From contig KZ478071.1 in assembly GCA_002837195.1 (NCBI GenBank), positions 23,496 through 87,495 on the forward strand: DNA of 64,000 nucleotides, read 5' to 3'. The position numbers and the translations under genes were made by a program. The notes beneath the pieces are model-generated. The model searched no databases. It was not told where the DNA came from and was given only the letters and a program-made list of their open reading frames with translations. Numbering within the stretch: position 1 is the first letter of the stretch; each line of letters begins with the position of its first letter. Shown piece by piece: positions 10,686-18,589 of this stretch. The DNA comes from Enterobacterales bacterium CwR94. GTDB taxonomy: Bacteria > Pseudomonadota > Gammaproteobacteria > Enterobacterales > Enterobacteriaceae.

Positions 10686-10705
10686 GCCTGCCCGGATGGG
10701 CAGGC
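10686..10705. terminator. Hairpin between pldA and recQ
   Basis: GCCTGCCC (10686-10693) and GGGCAGGC (10698-10705) form a perfect 8-bp stem with a GGAT loop, just after the pldA stop on the minus strand. The T-content downstream is poor, so partial read-through into recQ is likely. Confidence 0.5.
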
Positions 10706-10715
10706 GGTCTGCTGA

Positions 10716-11594
10716 TCAAAAGAGATCGTTGAGAGTCACGCCGACGCCGAAACGGGTCTGGTTATGGTTGTAATCGATCAGCGACTCACCATAGCCACTG
10801 AAGATTTGCGTATAGAAACGAACGTGTTCGCTAATTGGATAGCTCCAGGCCACTTCTGCGCCGCCATAACCGCTGTTCCAGTTATAGTTGCCCTGCACGC
10901 TGAAGATACTGTCGCCCATCTGGTAACCGAGCTTCAGACGATAATAACCCATATATTTGGTGATATCGGGGTTATCATCATTATTTTCGCTTTCTGGAAT
11001 ACGGTACCACGGTTTCACTTCCGCCATGAAATTGCCGTTTTGCGCCATCAAGCGTGCATAAACACGATTCCAGCTACGAGAAGTGGGTTCAGAACGCCCG
11101 TTTGACTGGTGATTCAGCCCCAGTTCAATGTCGCGTAACGTCCAGCCAGCAAAGCTGTAATCCGTTGCCCAGCCAAGAAAAATTTGCGGCTCGTAGTTGG
11201 TCTCACGAAACGGAGAAGAAGCGCTGCGATTGGACAACTGCCACCATGAACGCTGAGTGTAAGACGCGCCAAGCACGGAGTTGTCACCTAAAATGCCGCG
11301 CCACAGGGGAAATCCCAGACTCAATTGAAATTTGACTTCATCTTTTTTAGCGTTGTTCGACCACTCATAAGATTCAATCGCATCTTTGTTCAGATTGGTA
11401 GTGTAGGTGTACAGCAGATAGTTGTTTTCATAGGGATACAGCACAAACGGGTTATCGTGCTTCTCCAGCAAGTTTGCAATAATGCTACCGCGTACAGCAG
11501 GGGCGTCATGCACCTCCTTCATGGTGGCTTCCTGAGCCTGTGCCATCGCAGGCAACGTCAGCGCCGCCAAAAGCCATCCATACTGCCTGGACAT
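10716..11594 (-). CDS. pldA: Outer membrane phospholipase A, PldA
   Basis: OMPLA is an outer membrane beta-barrel that hydrolyses phospholipids mislocalised to the outer leaflet and needs calcium-dependent dimerisation. The 292-residue precursor has a signal peptide ending AQA at residue 20. The catalytic H162, S164 and N176 lie in the NHQSNG region and correspond to mature H142, S144 and N156 of E. coli. The C-terminus ends in F, as expected for BamA recognition. It is divergent from yigI over 158 bp. Confidence 0.97.
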   Translation of the reverse strand: MSRQYGWLLAALTLPAMAQAQEATMKEVHDAPAVRGSIIANLLEKHDNPFVLYPYENNYLLYTYTTNLNKDAIESYEWSNNAKKDEVKFQLSLGFPLWRGILGDNSVLGASYTQRSWWQLSNRSASSPFRETNYEPQIFLGWATDYSFAGWTLRDIELGLNHQSNGRSEPTSRSWNRVYARLMAQNGNFMAEVKPWYRIPESENNDDNPDITKYMGYYRLKLGYQMGDSIFSVQGNYNWNSGYGGAEVAWSYPISEHVRFYTQIFSGYGESLIDYNHNQTRFGVGVTLNDLF

Positions 11595-11752
11595 ATTCTT
11601 CTCCGAGTAAGGTCAAAATGACAAATTTGGCTCATTCTACACGCAATGAATACCAAGATTGAGCGCGGTTTTCTGAAAGTGGCTGGCTGGGCAAGGGAAG
11701 CGTACAATCAGTTTTTAACATATTGTTCACATCGCAACAGGAATGCCGTTTT

Positions 11753-12223
11753 ATGTCAGCTCCACTGCTTACTCAGCACACAGCTCGCCAGCTTATTGGC
11801 GAAATCTTTGTCTATCATATGCCCTTCAACCAGGCGATGGGCCTGAATTTGCTTCGCCTGGAGAGCGACTACGCAGAGCTGGGTTTTAAGAACCAAAGCA
11901 TGCTGGTTGGCAATGCGGCACAGCAGATTCTGCATGGGGGTGTCATTGCTTCCGTGTTAGACGTTGCCGCTGGACTGGTATGTGTGACGCACTCACTGAC
12001 GCGCCATGAAACGATCAGCGAGGAAGACTTGCGCCTGCGACTGTCAAAAATGGGCACTATTGATCTGCGGGTGGACTACCTACGCCCAGGCCGTGGCGAA
12101 AACTTTATTGCCAGCAGTAGCTTGCTGCGTGGCGGTAACAAAGTGTCTGTCGCCCGCGTAGAACTGCATAACGATGCTGGCTTACATATCGCCAGCGCAA
12201 CCGCGACCTATTTAATCGGATAA
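11753..12223 (+). CDS. yigI: Hotdog-fold thioesterase-like protein YigI
   Basis: This 156-residue protein of the PaaI/YigI hotdog family probably hydrolyses acyl-CoA thioesters in the cytoplasm. The start ATG at 11753 ([13 protein letters not shown]) follows an AGGA ribosome site; the in-frame start at 11723 has no ribosome site. The [15 protein letters not shown] stretch is the hotdog helix motif. rarD begins 2 bp after its stop, so the two are translationally close. The substrate here is not shown by the sequence. Confidence 0.9.
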   Translation: MSAPLLTQHTARQLIGEIFVYHMPFNQAMGLNLLRLESDYAELGFKNQSMLVGNAAQQILHGGVIASVLDVAAGLVCVTHSLTRHETISEEDLRLRLSKMGTIDLRVDYLRPGRGENFIASSSLLRGGNKVSVARVELHNDAGLHIASATATYLIG

Positions 12224-12225
12224 TC

Positions 12226-13125
12226 ATGAATACGCAACAAACCCGCCAGGGTATTTTTTGTGCTCTTGGTGCTTATTTTATTTGGGGCATTGCTCCGGCT
12301 TATTTTAAGTTCATTCAGGAAGTCCCACCGCCAGAAATCATGACGCATCGCGTGATCTGGTCCTTCTTTTTCATGCTGCTACTGGTGAGCCTGACACGAC
12401 ACTGGCCGCAGGTTGCCGTGGTGCTTCGCCAGCCTAAAAAAGTGTTATTGCTCGCCTGTTCGGGTGCGCTGATTGCCGGCAACTGGCTGTTGTTCATTTG
12501 GGCGGTGAATAATCACCATTTACTGGAAGCCAGCCTGGGATATTTCATCAACCCGCTGATTAACGTGTTGGTGGGTATGCTTTTCCTCGGAGAACGGTTC
12601 CGCCGCCTGCAATGGTTAGCTGTTGCACTGGCAGCGTGTGGTGTCGTGGTGCAACTGTGGAAATTTGGCTCTATTCCCCTGATTGCACTCGGGCTGGCGT
12701 TGAGTTTTTCGTTTTATGGCCTGTTGCGGAAGAAAATTGCTGTTGATGCTCAAACCGGCATGCTTTTAGAAACCAGCTGGTTGCTGCCACTGGCTGCCAT
12801 TTATCTGTTTGGTATCGCAGATACGCCAACCAGCCATATGGGGAATAACAGCCTGTCATTGAATATGCTGCTGATCGCTGCCGGTATCGTGACGACGATT
12901 CCACTGATGTTATTCACCGCTGCGGCAACGCGATTGCGCCTCTCAACAGTGGGCTTTTTCCAGTATCTGGGCCCCACACTGATGTTCTTGCTGGCCGTTA
13001 TCTTCTACGGAGAAGCCATGACTGACGACAAAGTCGTGACTTTTAGCTTTATTTGGCTGGCTCTGGCGATCTTCATCCTTGATGCCCTGCTGTCACTGCG
13101 TACATTACGTACGCGCGTAGCGTGA
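12226..13125 (+). CDS. rarD: RarD, EamA-family inner membrane transporter
   Basis: RarD is a 299-residue drug/metabolite-superfamily permease with about ten helices. The N-terminus runs MNTQQTRQGIFCALGAYFIWG followed directly by IAPAYFK, the RarD signature. The name comes from a chloramphenicol-sensitivity association, but the natural substrate is unknown. It follows yigI after 2 bp. Its 3' end overlaps the convergent abrB-like gene by 21 bp, a close packing not present in E. coli, where abrB lies elsewhere. Confidence 0.93.
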   Translation: MNTQQTRQGIFCALGAYFIWGIAPAYFKFIQEVPPPEIMTHRVIWSFFFMLLLVSLTRHWPQVAVVLRQPKKVLLLACSGALIAGNWLLFIWAVNNHHLLEASLGYFINPLINVLVGMLFLGERFRRLQWLAVALAACGVVVQLWKFGSIPLIALGLALSFSFYGLLRKKIAVDAQTGMLLETSWLLPLAAIYLFGIADTPTSHMGNNSLSLNMLLIAAGIVTTIPLMLFTAAATRLRLSTVGFFQYLGPTLMFLLAVIFYGEAMTDDKVVTFSFIWLALAIFILDALLSLRTLRTRVA

Positions 13126-14148
13126 CAGAAAGCGTGCCAATGCCGGCCCCGTAAACAGGATGGTAAACAGACGCAGCGTCTGTAATGCCATCACAAACGC
13201 CATATCAACGCGGCTTCCCGCCGCGATAATCGCCACGGTATCCAGCCCACCAGGGCTGGTTGCCAGATAGGCGGTCAGCAAATCGACGTGCAGAACCTGG
13301 GTCAATCCCCATGCCATCGCGCCACACAGCAGCATCAATCCAATAATGGAGAGCACCATCTGCGGCAACGTACGCAACGCGAGTTGGAATACTGGTCGCG
13401 TGAAGCGCAATCCCACGGTCCAGCCAATCAACGCATATGCAATGGCTAACAGCCATTCTGGCACCTGCAACGGCAGCGTGTTTGTGCTGTGCAGTGTTGC
13501 CCCCATGATGGCGGGTAATAACAATGCACCAGAGGGGATTCGGAAACGCTGGCCTAACCACGCCCCCACGATCACCACGCCAACCGTTGCTAAAAAACCT
13601 TGTCCCAGTGGCGGAAACCACACCAAATTGACATTCTGCGCCTCATCGCCGAGGCCAATACGTGCAACAACAGCGGCAGCTCCCGCCACTAACAAGACAC
13701 GTAAATACTGCATAAATGCCACCAGGCGGACATCTGCACCAAACTCGCCGGCCATCGCCACCATCGCTGACGCCCCGCCGGGTGAAGAACCCCAGGCCCC
13801 CGTCGAGCCGGGTAGATCACTGAATCTCACGAGCAGCAACCCTGAAAGCGCGCTGGCGGCAAGTGTCATCACTAATACCCCGAGTACAATGGGCCAATCA
13901 GCCAGTAAAGGGGTGAGAATCGATGGCGACAGGCTTTGAGCAATCATGCAGCCCAAAATTGCCTGACACAGAATAAAAAGCCGTTTATCGATGCGGATGG
14001 TTGCCCCGCTCAGCCCCATTGTCACACCGACAATCATGGGGCCAAGCAGCAGCGCTGCCGGGACATGGAAGGCATTCAACCCAAAGCCCAGCACCAGGGA
14101 AACAATAAGTAAAACTGACCATTGAAGGGAATGCGGTAAAGATTGCAT
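13105..14148 (-). CDS. abrB: AbrB-family (ammonia monooxygenase-like) membrane protein
   Basis: This hydrophobic protein of 347 residues has two repeats of the AbrB duplication domain, with glycine-rich motifs such as SPGGASAMVAMAGEFGADVR and a second TSPGGLDTVAII copy near the C-terminus. E. coli AbrB of about 348 residues is the closest match I can recall; the family function is unclear despite its historical ammonia monooxygenase label. The start ATG at 14148 fits the family; an upstream ATG at 14223 adds 25 unlikely residues. It overlaps rarD at the 3' end and lies divergent from luxI. Confidence 0.82.
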   Translation of the reverse strand: MQSLPHSLQWSVLLIVSLVLGFGLNAFHVPAALLLGPMIVGVTMGLSGATIRIDKRLFILCQAILGCMIAQSLSPSILTPLLADWPIVLGVLVMTLAASALSGLLLVRFSDLPGSTGAWGSSPGGASAMVAMAGEFGADVRLVAFMQYLRVLLVAGAAAVVARIGLGDEAQNVNLVWFPPLGQGFLATVGVVIVGAWLGQRFRIPSGALLLPAIMGATLHSTNTLPLQVPEWLLAIAYALIGWTVGLRFTRPVFQLALRTLPQMVLSIIGLMLLCGAMAWGLTQVLHVDLLTAYLATSPGGLDTVAIIAAGSRVDMAFVMALQTLRLFTILFTGPALARFLSRYART

Positions 14149-14421
14149 GGCTGGAAATCGATTAATTATTAATACGTTATAGCCTACGCCTTTCCCACGA
14201 ATGCCGCTACCTTGCTGCGACAATCCGCCAGGCCAGCCGCGTTACTCCTAAAATAAATTAATCAAACTTAATCTAAACGTCATATATGTAGACTGTACAA
14301 TTTGCAAGGAAAGCGTCAAAATATCCCGGCGAAATCATCGTGATAGAATAATCACGTTGTAAAAATACGATGTAAACTCAGGCGCTTGCTGCCAACCTTA
14401 GGGATGCCAGATGGAGGGATG

Positions 14422-15072
14422 ATGTTAGAAATTATTGATGTTAACTATGAATCATTGCCTGAAATTAAATCAGATGAGCTCTACACGCTCAGGAAAGAGA
14501 CTTTTAAGGATCGCCTTAACTGGGCTGTTACCTGCACTGATGGAATGGAGTTTGACGAGTACGATAACGAGAACACACGTTATCTGTTAGGGATCATTGA
14601 AAATCAGTTGGTGTGCAGCGTCCGCTTTATCGCCACACATCTTCCCAACATGATTACGCACACTTTTCATACCTTCTTCGATAAAGTTAGCCTTCCAAAA
14701 GGGGATTTCGTCGAATCCAGTCGCTTCTTTGTCGATAAAGAACGTGCACGTAATTTACTCGGCAGCCAATTTCCGATCAGCTCCGTGCTGTTTCTCGCCA
14801 TGATCAATTATGCGCGCCACTATGGACATGAAGGTGTCTATACGATTTGCAGCAAACCGATGTGGACGATCTTGAAACGGTCAGGCTGGGAGATCGAGGT
14901 GGTTGAAGTGGGTATGTCAGAGATGAATAAACCGGTTTACCTGTTGTTTTTGCCGGTTGACAGCAAAAATCAGTCTATCCTCACCGATCGCATTGCGCAA
15001 AGCAGTGGAATGAGCAACCAAGCCCTCACGCGCTGGCCCATGACGCTCGAGTTTATGACAGAACAGGTTTGA
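14422..15072 (+). CDS. Acyl-homoserine-lactone synthase, LuxI/EsaI family
   Basis: This enzyme makes an N-acyl-homoserine lactone signal from S-adenosylmethionine and acyl-ACP. The start at 14422 (MLEIIDVNYE) lies 4 nt after GGAGG and aligns with EsaI of Pantoea stewartii. The 216-residue protein keeps the catalytic and core residues R24, F28, W34, D45, D48, R68, E98 and R101. EsaI-type enzymes mainly make 3-oxo-C6-HSL; the acyl chain used here cannot be read with certainty. It overlaps the convergent luxR gene by 20 bp at the 3' ends, the esaI/esaR arrangement. The upstream promoter looks weak: a -10-like TACAAT without a good -35. Confidence 0.96.
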   Translation: MLEIIDVNYESLPEIKSDELYTLRKETFKDRLNWAVTCTDGMEFDEYDNENTRYLLGIIENQLVCSVRFIATHLPNMITHTFHTFFDKVSLPKGDFVESSRFFVDKERARNLLGSQFPISSVLFLAMINYARHYGHEGVYTICSKPMWTILKRSGWEIEVVEVGMSEMNKPVYLLFLPVDSKNQSILTDRIAQSSGMSNQALTRWPMTLEFMTEQV

Positions 15073-15790
15073 TCAATTGCAGCTCAATGCCGAGCCGAAT
15101 GGCATGCTTGGCATTGAGTACGCCCAACTTCTTCACCACGTTTTTGATATGAAACTTCACGGTGCTCGTCGTGATCCCCATAATCAACGAGATCTCCTGA
15201 TAGGTTTTCCCCATGCTTGCCCAGTAAAGGATCTCGTTTTCGCGTGAAGAAAAAATGTCCTTGTCACTCGGCTGGCGAATATTTTGGGTCTCCAGCATCT
15301 CTTTATACAGCGAGTGCATCTTCTCATGAGCGCTGATCAGCAACATTTGTAGCTTGTCGCGGTTGCGCTCGACGGTTTCTTCCATGTCATCAATGGTTTG
15401 ATCATCCATCATCAACGATAGCATCGCCAGGTTGTTGGCGTGATCGTGAAGGACAAAGGTGAAACCGTTCACGATGTTGTACTTCTTCGACAACGTGAAG
15501 ATTTTCGACATTTTTAGATTAGAACTAATGACAATATTTTCATCCCAGGAGAAAGGGGAGATTTTATTGAAGGCGGTCAGAACGACGGGGTCAATGTGCT
15601 GATAGTGATTGGCTTTATAAATCTCAACCCACTCATCAGGATAATTCGAGATAATCATCATCTCTGCGGGATTTTTCTTATTCAGAATCATATACGCGTA
15701 CTTCGGTTCACCGTAACGCTTTAGTTTACGATCGAAATAATTTCTTATCGTACTGGTTATGATTTCATTATCAGAGAACAATAAAGACAT
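15053..15790 (-). CDS. AHL-responsive transcriptional regulator, LuxR/EsaR family
   Basis: This cytoplasmic quorum-sensing regulator has an autoinducer-binding domain (about residues 1-160, including YPDEW and the DPVVLTAF motif) and a GerE-type helix-turn-helix (about 172-235). The stretch SSRENEILYWASMGKTYQEI is close to EsaR. The ATG at 15790 has GAGG seven bases upstream; a GTG three bases earlier is the alternative. EsaR-like members are unusual in binding DNA as repressors without signal and releasing it when AHL binds. The inverted repeat over the predicted promoter (15838-15862) fits autorepression. Confidence 0.95.
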   Translation of the reverse strand: MSLLFSDNEIITSTIRNYFDRKLKRYGEPKYAYMILNKKNPAEMMIISNYPDEWVEIYKANHYQHIDPVVLTAFNKISPFSWDENIVISSNLKMSKIFTLSKKYNIVNGFTFVLHDHANNLAMLSLMMDDQTIDDMEETVERNRDKLQMLLISAHEKMHSLYKEMLETQNIRQPSDKDIFSSRENEILYWASMGKTYQEISLIMGITTSTVKFHIKNVVKKLGVLNAKHAIRLGIELQLIKPVLS

Positions 15791-15837
15791 CACTTAACCT
15801 CAATTCTGAATGAAGAACACCTTGCGGAATATACCTA

Positions 15838-15869
15838 AAAGTATAGCAGCAAACTATACTTTAGTCTAA
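15838..15869 (-). promoter_or_regulatory. luxR promoter overlapped by a perfect inverted repeat, candidate EsaR-type operator
   Basis: AAAGTATAG (15838-15846) and CTATACTTT (15854-15862) form a perfect 9-bp inverted repeat with a 7-nt spacer. On the minus strand it overlaps a predicted promoter: -35 TTAGAC (15864-15869), 18-bp spacer, -10 TATACT (15840-15845). The luxR ATG is 48 bp downstream. A dyad covering both elements is what an autorepressor needs. It is not a textbook lux box, so the identity of the binding protein is inference. Confidence 0.6.
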
Positions 15870-15933
15870 CTACCATCACTGGGTAATTGCCGTATACTCC
15901 AACCCATAAAAACGAGATCGACAAAACGCGAAT

Positions 15934-15995
15934 AAAAAAAAACCTGACCACTTTGGATCAGGTTGCCACATAGGCCAACACCAGGGAAAATTTTC
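15934..15995 (-). ncRNA. ArcZ-like Hfq-dependent small RNA
   Basis: On the minus strand 15989-15974 reads TTTCCCTGGTGTTGGC, a 16-nt match to the conserved seed of ArcZ as I recall it. A small hairpin follows (GTT, bulged G, GCC pairing with GGC AAC), then a terminator stem AACCTGA/TCAGGTT (15941-15947 with 15958-15964) and a run of nine T. This order of single-stranded seed, hairpin and U-rich terminator is that of processed ArcZ. The terminator stem differs from E. coli ArcZ, and canonical arcZ lies beside arcB, so this is a relocated or second copy. The 5' end is uncertain: about 62 nt from the nearest promoter, or about 120 nt if processed as ArcZ is. Confidence 0.8.
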
Positions 15996-16000
15996 CGGCT

Positions 16001-16030
16001 ATTATGCTGGTTAACGATGCCAAGAGTCAA
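16001..16030 (-). promoter_or_regulatory. Predicted sigma-70 promoter for the ArcZ-like sRNA
   Basis: The minus strand has TTGACT (16025-16030), 18 bp, then CATAAT (16001-16006), each one base off consensus. Initiation near 15995 would place the seed almost at the 5' end. E. coli ArcZ also has CAUAAUA upstream of its cleavage site, so the -10 could instead be inside a longer precursor. Confidence 0.55.
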
Positions 16031-16627
16031 GTCCGAGCCCATTAATTTGGGTCGTTTGACTGTCTGTCATGCGTTTATTTTTCTTATTCCCATCCCTCTA
16101 AGAATCCTGGCCCTACCCTCGCTTTACATGTGCTCAAAAAACAACCCAGCCTCTGTGCAACTAATCCCTCCCTTATAGTTACTCGTTGTAATCAAAAAGA
16201 CTTTAACATGACATATTTATGACAACTCCCTTTTCCAATTAAACCTGCCATTATCTGATAAACGACTGAGCCGCCCTTTAACAAATGCCTTATTAACAGT
16301 ATGGAACCGGTTCTGTATTGAAAAAGATGACTCATACAATCATTTTTAATTTGCAGTTCATTAATTTTCATTCAGCAACGAGAGATATATAGTCGTCGCA
16401 AAATGAGACGATGATCGTTATTAGTTTGCATGACGAACCTGCTCACCAAATTGAAAATCCTGGCGCAACAGGATGTAATCCATTACATACTTATCGATAT
16501 GTTTGGCAAAAGAATGATACCTGAGAAGGCCTAAGAGATATTGCAGAGGGAAGGGCCATTTACGTTCTGATTTTGTGTAACGCTGCGCAAAAAAATGACT
16601 TGCTTCTGGTCGGCCTCGCCTAAAAAA
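16031..16627. other. AT-rich noncoding stretch upstream of the LexA-boxed gene
   Basis: No convincing gene is visible on either strand. The minus strand of 16080-16180 holds several GGA/AGGG-rich patches (AGGGAGGGATT, GAGGGTAGGG, AGAGGGATGGG) that could belong to a longer sRNA precursor. A 71-codon open frame on the plus strand (15963-16178) runs antisense to the sRNA, lacks a ribosome site and is rejected. Confidence 0.5.
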
Positions 16628-16643
16628 CTGTATATTTAAACAG
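16628..16643. promoter_or_regulatory. LexA (SOS) box upstream of an uncharacterised gene
   Basis: CTGTATATTTAAACAG is a CTG-N10-CAG dyad with only two differences from CTGTATATATATACAG. It ends 25 bp before the ATG at 16669, a typical operator position. It is as close to consensus as the LexA box of uvrD in the same window. Confidence 0.85.
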
Positions 16644-16668
16644 TCATAACGATCAGGGAGGAATAATA

Positions 16669-17151
16669 ATGATGAACACTGAATCGATAAATACTGAGCG
16701 ACACTATCCTGGCTGGGAACCCTGGCCGGAGACGCTTATCCTGGGCAATGAAATTGGCCTGCCAATGGATTTATCCTTAACCGACGGGGACGCGATTGAT
16801 CATGCACTCTTGTGCCAACGCAAAGTTGATTGCCTCACGATGGGCAACGGCCAGTATCGCTCTCTGTTAGCCAGTTTAAACGACCTGCGTAGAGTCCTGG
16901 ACGCCCCTTTGCAGAACCACATTTGCGATAACGCGCAGACGCACGAAGCCACTTCCGCCCCATTTGCATTAGATTCCACTACGTTACTTGAGTACTGCAT
17001 TACGCTTACTGAGCTTTTGGATACTGGGGCTATGAACGCGAAACAGAGCGCAATTATTGATGGGCTCTTGTTCGACCTGGTGTATCTGCAAGCGGCGGAA
17101 ATCAGCCGCGGTAGCCGACCACTGACGCCTGGTGGTACTAAAAAGGTTTAA
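16669..17151 (+). CDS. Uncharacterised 160-residue protein, predicted LexA-regulated
   Basis: I do not recognise this family. The predicted protein is soluble and acidic, with no signal peptide or membrane segment. Visible features are an N-terminal YPGWEPWPETLILGNEIGLP segment, cysteines near residues 49, 55, 85 and 109, and a helical C-terminal half (about 105-145) ending in a basic TKKV tail. GGAGG sits seven bases before the first ATG; a second ATG follows at once. The LexA box at 16628-16643 suggests induction by DNA damage. A small lipoprotein gene follows after 45 bp, possibly co-transcribed. E. coli has yigF and yigG in this position and neither resembles it. Confidence 0.8.
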   Translation: MMNTESINTERHYPGWEPWPETLILGNEIGLPMDLSLTDGDAIDHALLCQRKVDCLTMGNGQYRSLLASLNDLRRVLDAPLQNHICDNAQTHEATSAPFALDSTTLLEYCITLTELLDTGAMNAKQSAIIDGLLFDLVYLQAAEISRGSRPLTPGGTKKV

Positions 17152-17196
17152 GAAACCAGTGCTACGCTGATCATCTTTTCACATGAGGATAACGTG

Positions 17197-17427
17197 ATGG
17201 CATCTCGGCTTTTACTTTTCATCTTGCCTGTATTGCTCTCAGCGTGCACTATCGATCCCCCGGAGCGCTCAGTACAGGAAAACAAAGAAGCCATTTGGAT
17301 GGGTAAGCAGCAAGACTCCCGTCGAAATGTCGATGGAAGCTGGCAAGTTGATCGTCGCATGGATCGTATCCGCGCTCAAGGCAGGATTGACAACAGTGCG
17401 GATGGTGGAACGCGCATTGGCTGGTAG
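17197..17427 (+). CDS. Small predicted lipoprotein
   Basis: This 76-residue product begins MASRLLLFILPVLLSAC, a type II signal peptide with lipobox LSAC and the lipidated cysteine at residue 17. The mature part is about 60 residues, charged, with no recognised domain. GAGGA lies seven bases before the ATG at 17197; the GTG at 17194 is the alternative start. The residue after the cysteine is T, with no Asp+2 inner-membrane retention signal, so outer membrane sorting is expected. It is followed by a strong bidirectional terminator. It may share the transcript of the LexA-boxed gene upstream; no function is proposed. Confidence 0.82.
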   Translation: MASRLLLFILPVLLSACTIDPPERSVQENKEAIWMGKQQDSRRNVDGSWQVDRRMDRIRAQGRIDNSADGGTRIGW

Positions 17428-17443
17428 GCACTCTCCCCTGTAA

Positions 17444-17471
17444 AAAAGGCAAGCACGCAGGCTTGCCTTTT
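17444..17471. terminator. Bidirectional terminator between lipoprotein gene and corA
   Basis: AAAAGGCAAGC (17444-17454) pairs perfectly with GCTTGCCTTTT (17461-17471), with A-tracts and T-tracts on the two sides. It suits both converging genes. Confidence 0.85.
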
Positions 17472-17494
17472 CACTGATTGCGCATTGCGGAAAC

Positions 17495-18445
17495 TTATAG
17501 CCAGTTTTTACGCTTGAAGTAGAGATAAGGCGCCAGACCGGCCATGATCATAAAACCGATCGCACCGGGATAACCAAAACTCCAATGCAGCTCAGGCATG
17601 AATTCAAAGTTCATACCGTAACTGGACGCCACCAAGGTTGGAGGCAGAAAGACAACCGAAACTACCGAGAAGATCTTAATGATGCGGTTCTGTTCGATAC
17701 TGATAAAGCCCATGGCCGCCTGCATCAAAAAGTTAACTTTTTGGAACAGTGATTCGTTGTGTGGCAACAGCGATTCGATATCGCGAAGGATTTCACGAGC
17801 CTGCTCCAACTGCGTCGTTGGCAAACGCGCTTTGCGCACCAGGAAATTGAGCGCGCGTTGGGTATCCATCAAGCACAGACGCACTTTCCAGCCAATATCT
17901 TCCAGTTCCGCCAGGGTCGACAGCGCATTGTCAAACTCTTTACCTTGCGTACCTTCCATAATTACACGGCTAAGTTTCTCAAGATCGCTGTAGATGTTTT
18001 CGATTTCATCTGCCAGTTGCTCGATTTTCGTTTCAAACAAATCCAGCAACAACTCATAGGCGTTGCCGTCTATCAACGTCTGATTGCGCGCGCGCATGCG
18101 ATACAAACGAAAAGCGGGTAGCTCGCGCTCACGTAATGTATACAAGCGGCCTTCACGAATAGTAAAGGCGACCGTGGCATTTCCAGCATGGTCTTCAGCA
18201 TCTTCAAAAAAGAAGAATGAGTGAATATGCAGGCCATCTTCATCTTCGAAGAAACGTGCGGAGGCCTCGATATCTTCCAACTCTGGCCGTGTGGCCAGGT
18301 TTTGCCCCAACTCACTTTGGACACGCGTACGTTCTTCTTCTTCTGGCTCAATCAGATCCACCCAGACTGAGTTGATCATCGTATCGGACTCATCCAACTC
18401 AAGGCGCGTCAGGCGATTTTGAACCAGTGTGAATGCGCTCAGCAT
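17495..18445 (-). CDS. corA: Magnesium/cobalt/nickel channel CorA
   Basis: CorA is a pentameric inner membrane channel and the main Mg2+ importer. The 316-residue protein has a long acidic cytoplasmic N-terminal funnel and two C-terminal helices. The signature YGMN has GMN at residues 277-279, and the C-terminus KRKNWL matches E. coli. The start [12 protein letters not shown] is chosen over an upstream ATG at 18496, which adds 17 unconserved residues. A leader of about 230 nt with a candidate leader peptide and hairpins precedes it, suggesting Mg2+-dependent control of the kind described for Salmonella corA. Confidence 0.97.
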   Translation of the reverse strand: MLSAFTLVQNRLTRLELDESDTMINSVWVDLIEPEEEERTRVQSELGQNLATRPELEDIEASARFFEDEDGLHIHSFFFFEDAEDHAGNATVAFTIREGRLYTLRERELPAFRLYRMRARNQTLIDGNAYELLLDLFETKIEQLADEIENIYSDLEKLSRVIMEGTQGKEFDNALSTLAELEDIGWKVRLCLMDTQRALNFLVRKARLPTTQLEQAREILRDIESLLPHNESLFQKVNFLMQAAMGFISIEQNRIIKIFSVVSVVFLPPTLVASSYGMNFEFMPELHWSFGYPGAIGFMIMAGLAPYLYFKRKNWL

Positions 18446-18589
18446 AGGCAGTGCTCCCAAATAAGCAGTGTCTGTTGGGACGAAGCATCTGAACACGCCC
18501 AGGAATGGGCATCAGTGAGAATTTGACTCAATTACGACGAGAACAGGAAGGTCGCCGACAACCACTATGGCCGCCAGCTGAAAGGGGCC

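Noticed and set aside
13346..13939. 197-codon frame antisense to abrB
   Set aside because: Composition is that of a reverse shadow of a membrane protein gene; no supporting signals.
15963..16178. 71-codon frame on the plus strand over the ArcZ-like RNA
   Set aside because: No ribosome site and no recognisable protein; the conserved seed, hairpin and terminator on the other strand explain the region better.
16080..16180. Possible CsrB/RsmB sponge RNA
   Set aside because: GGA patches are present but not in the regular hairpin loops of that family, and known csrB/rsmB loci lie elsewhere. Kept only as a low-interest observation.
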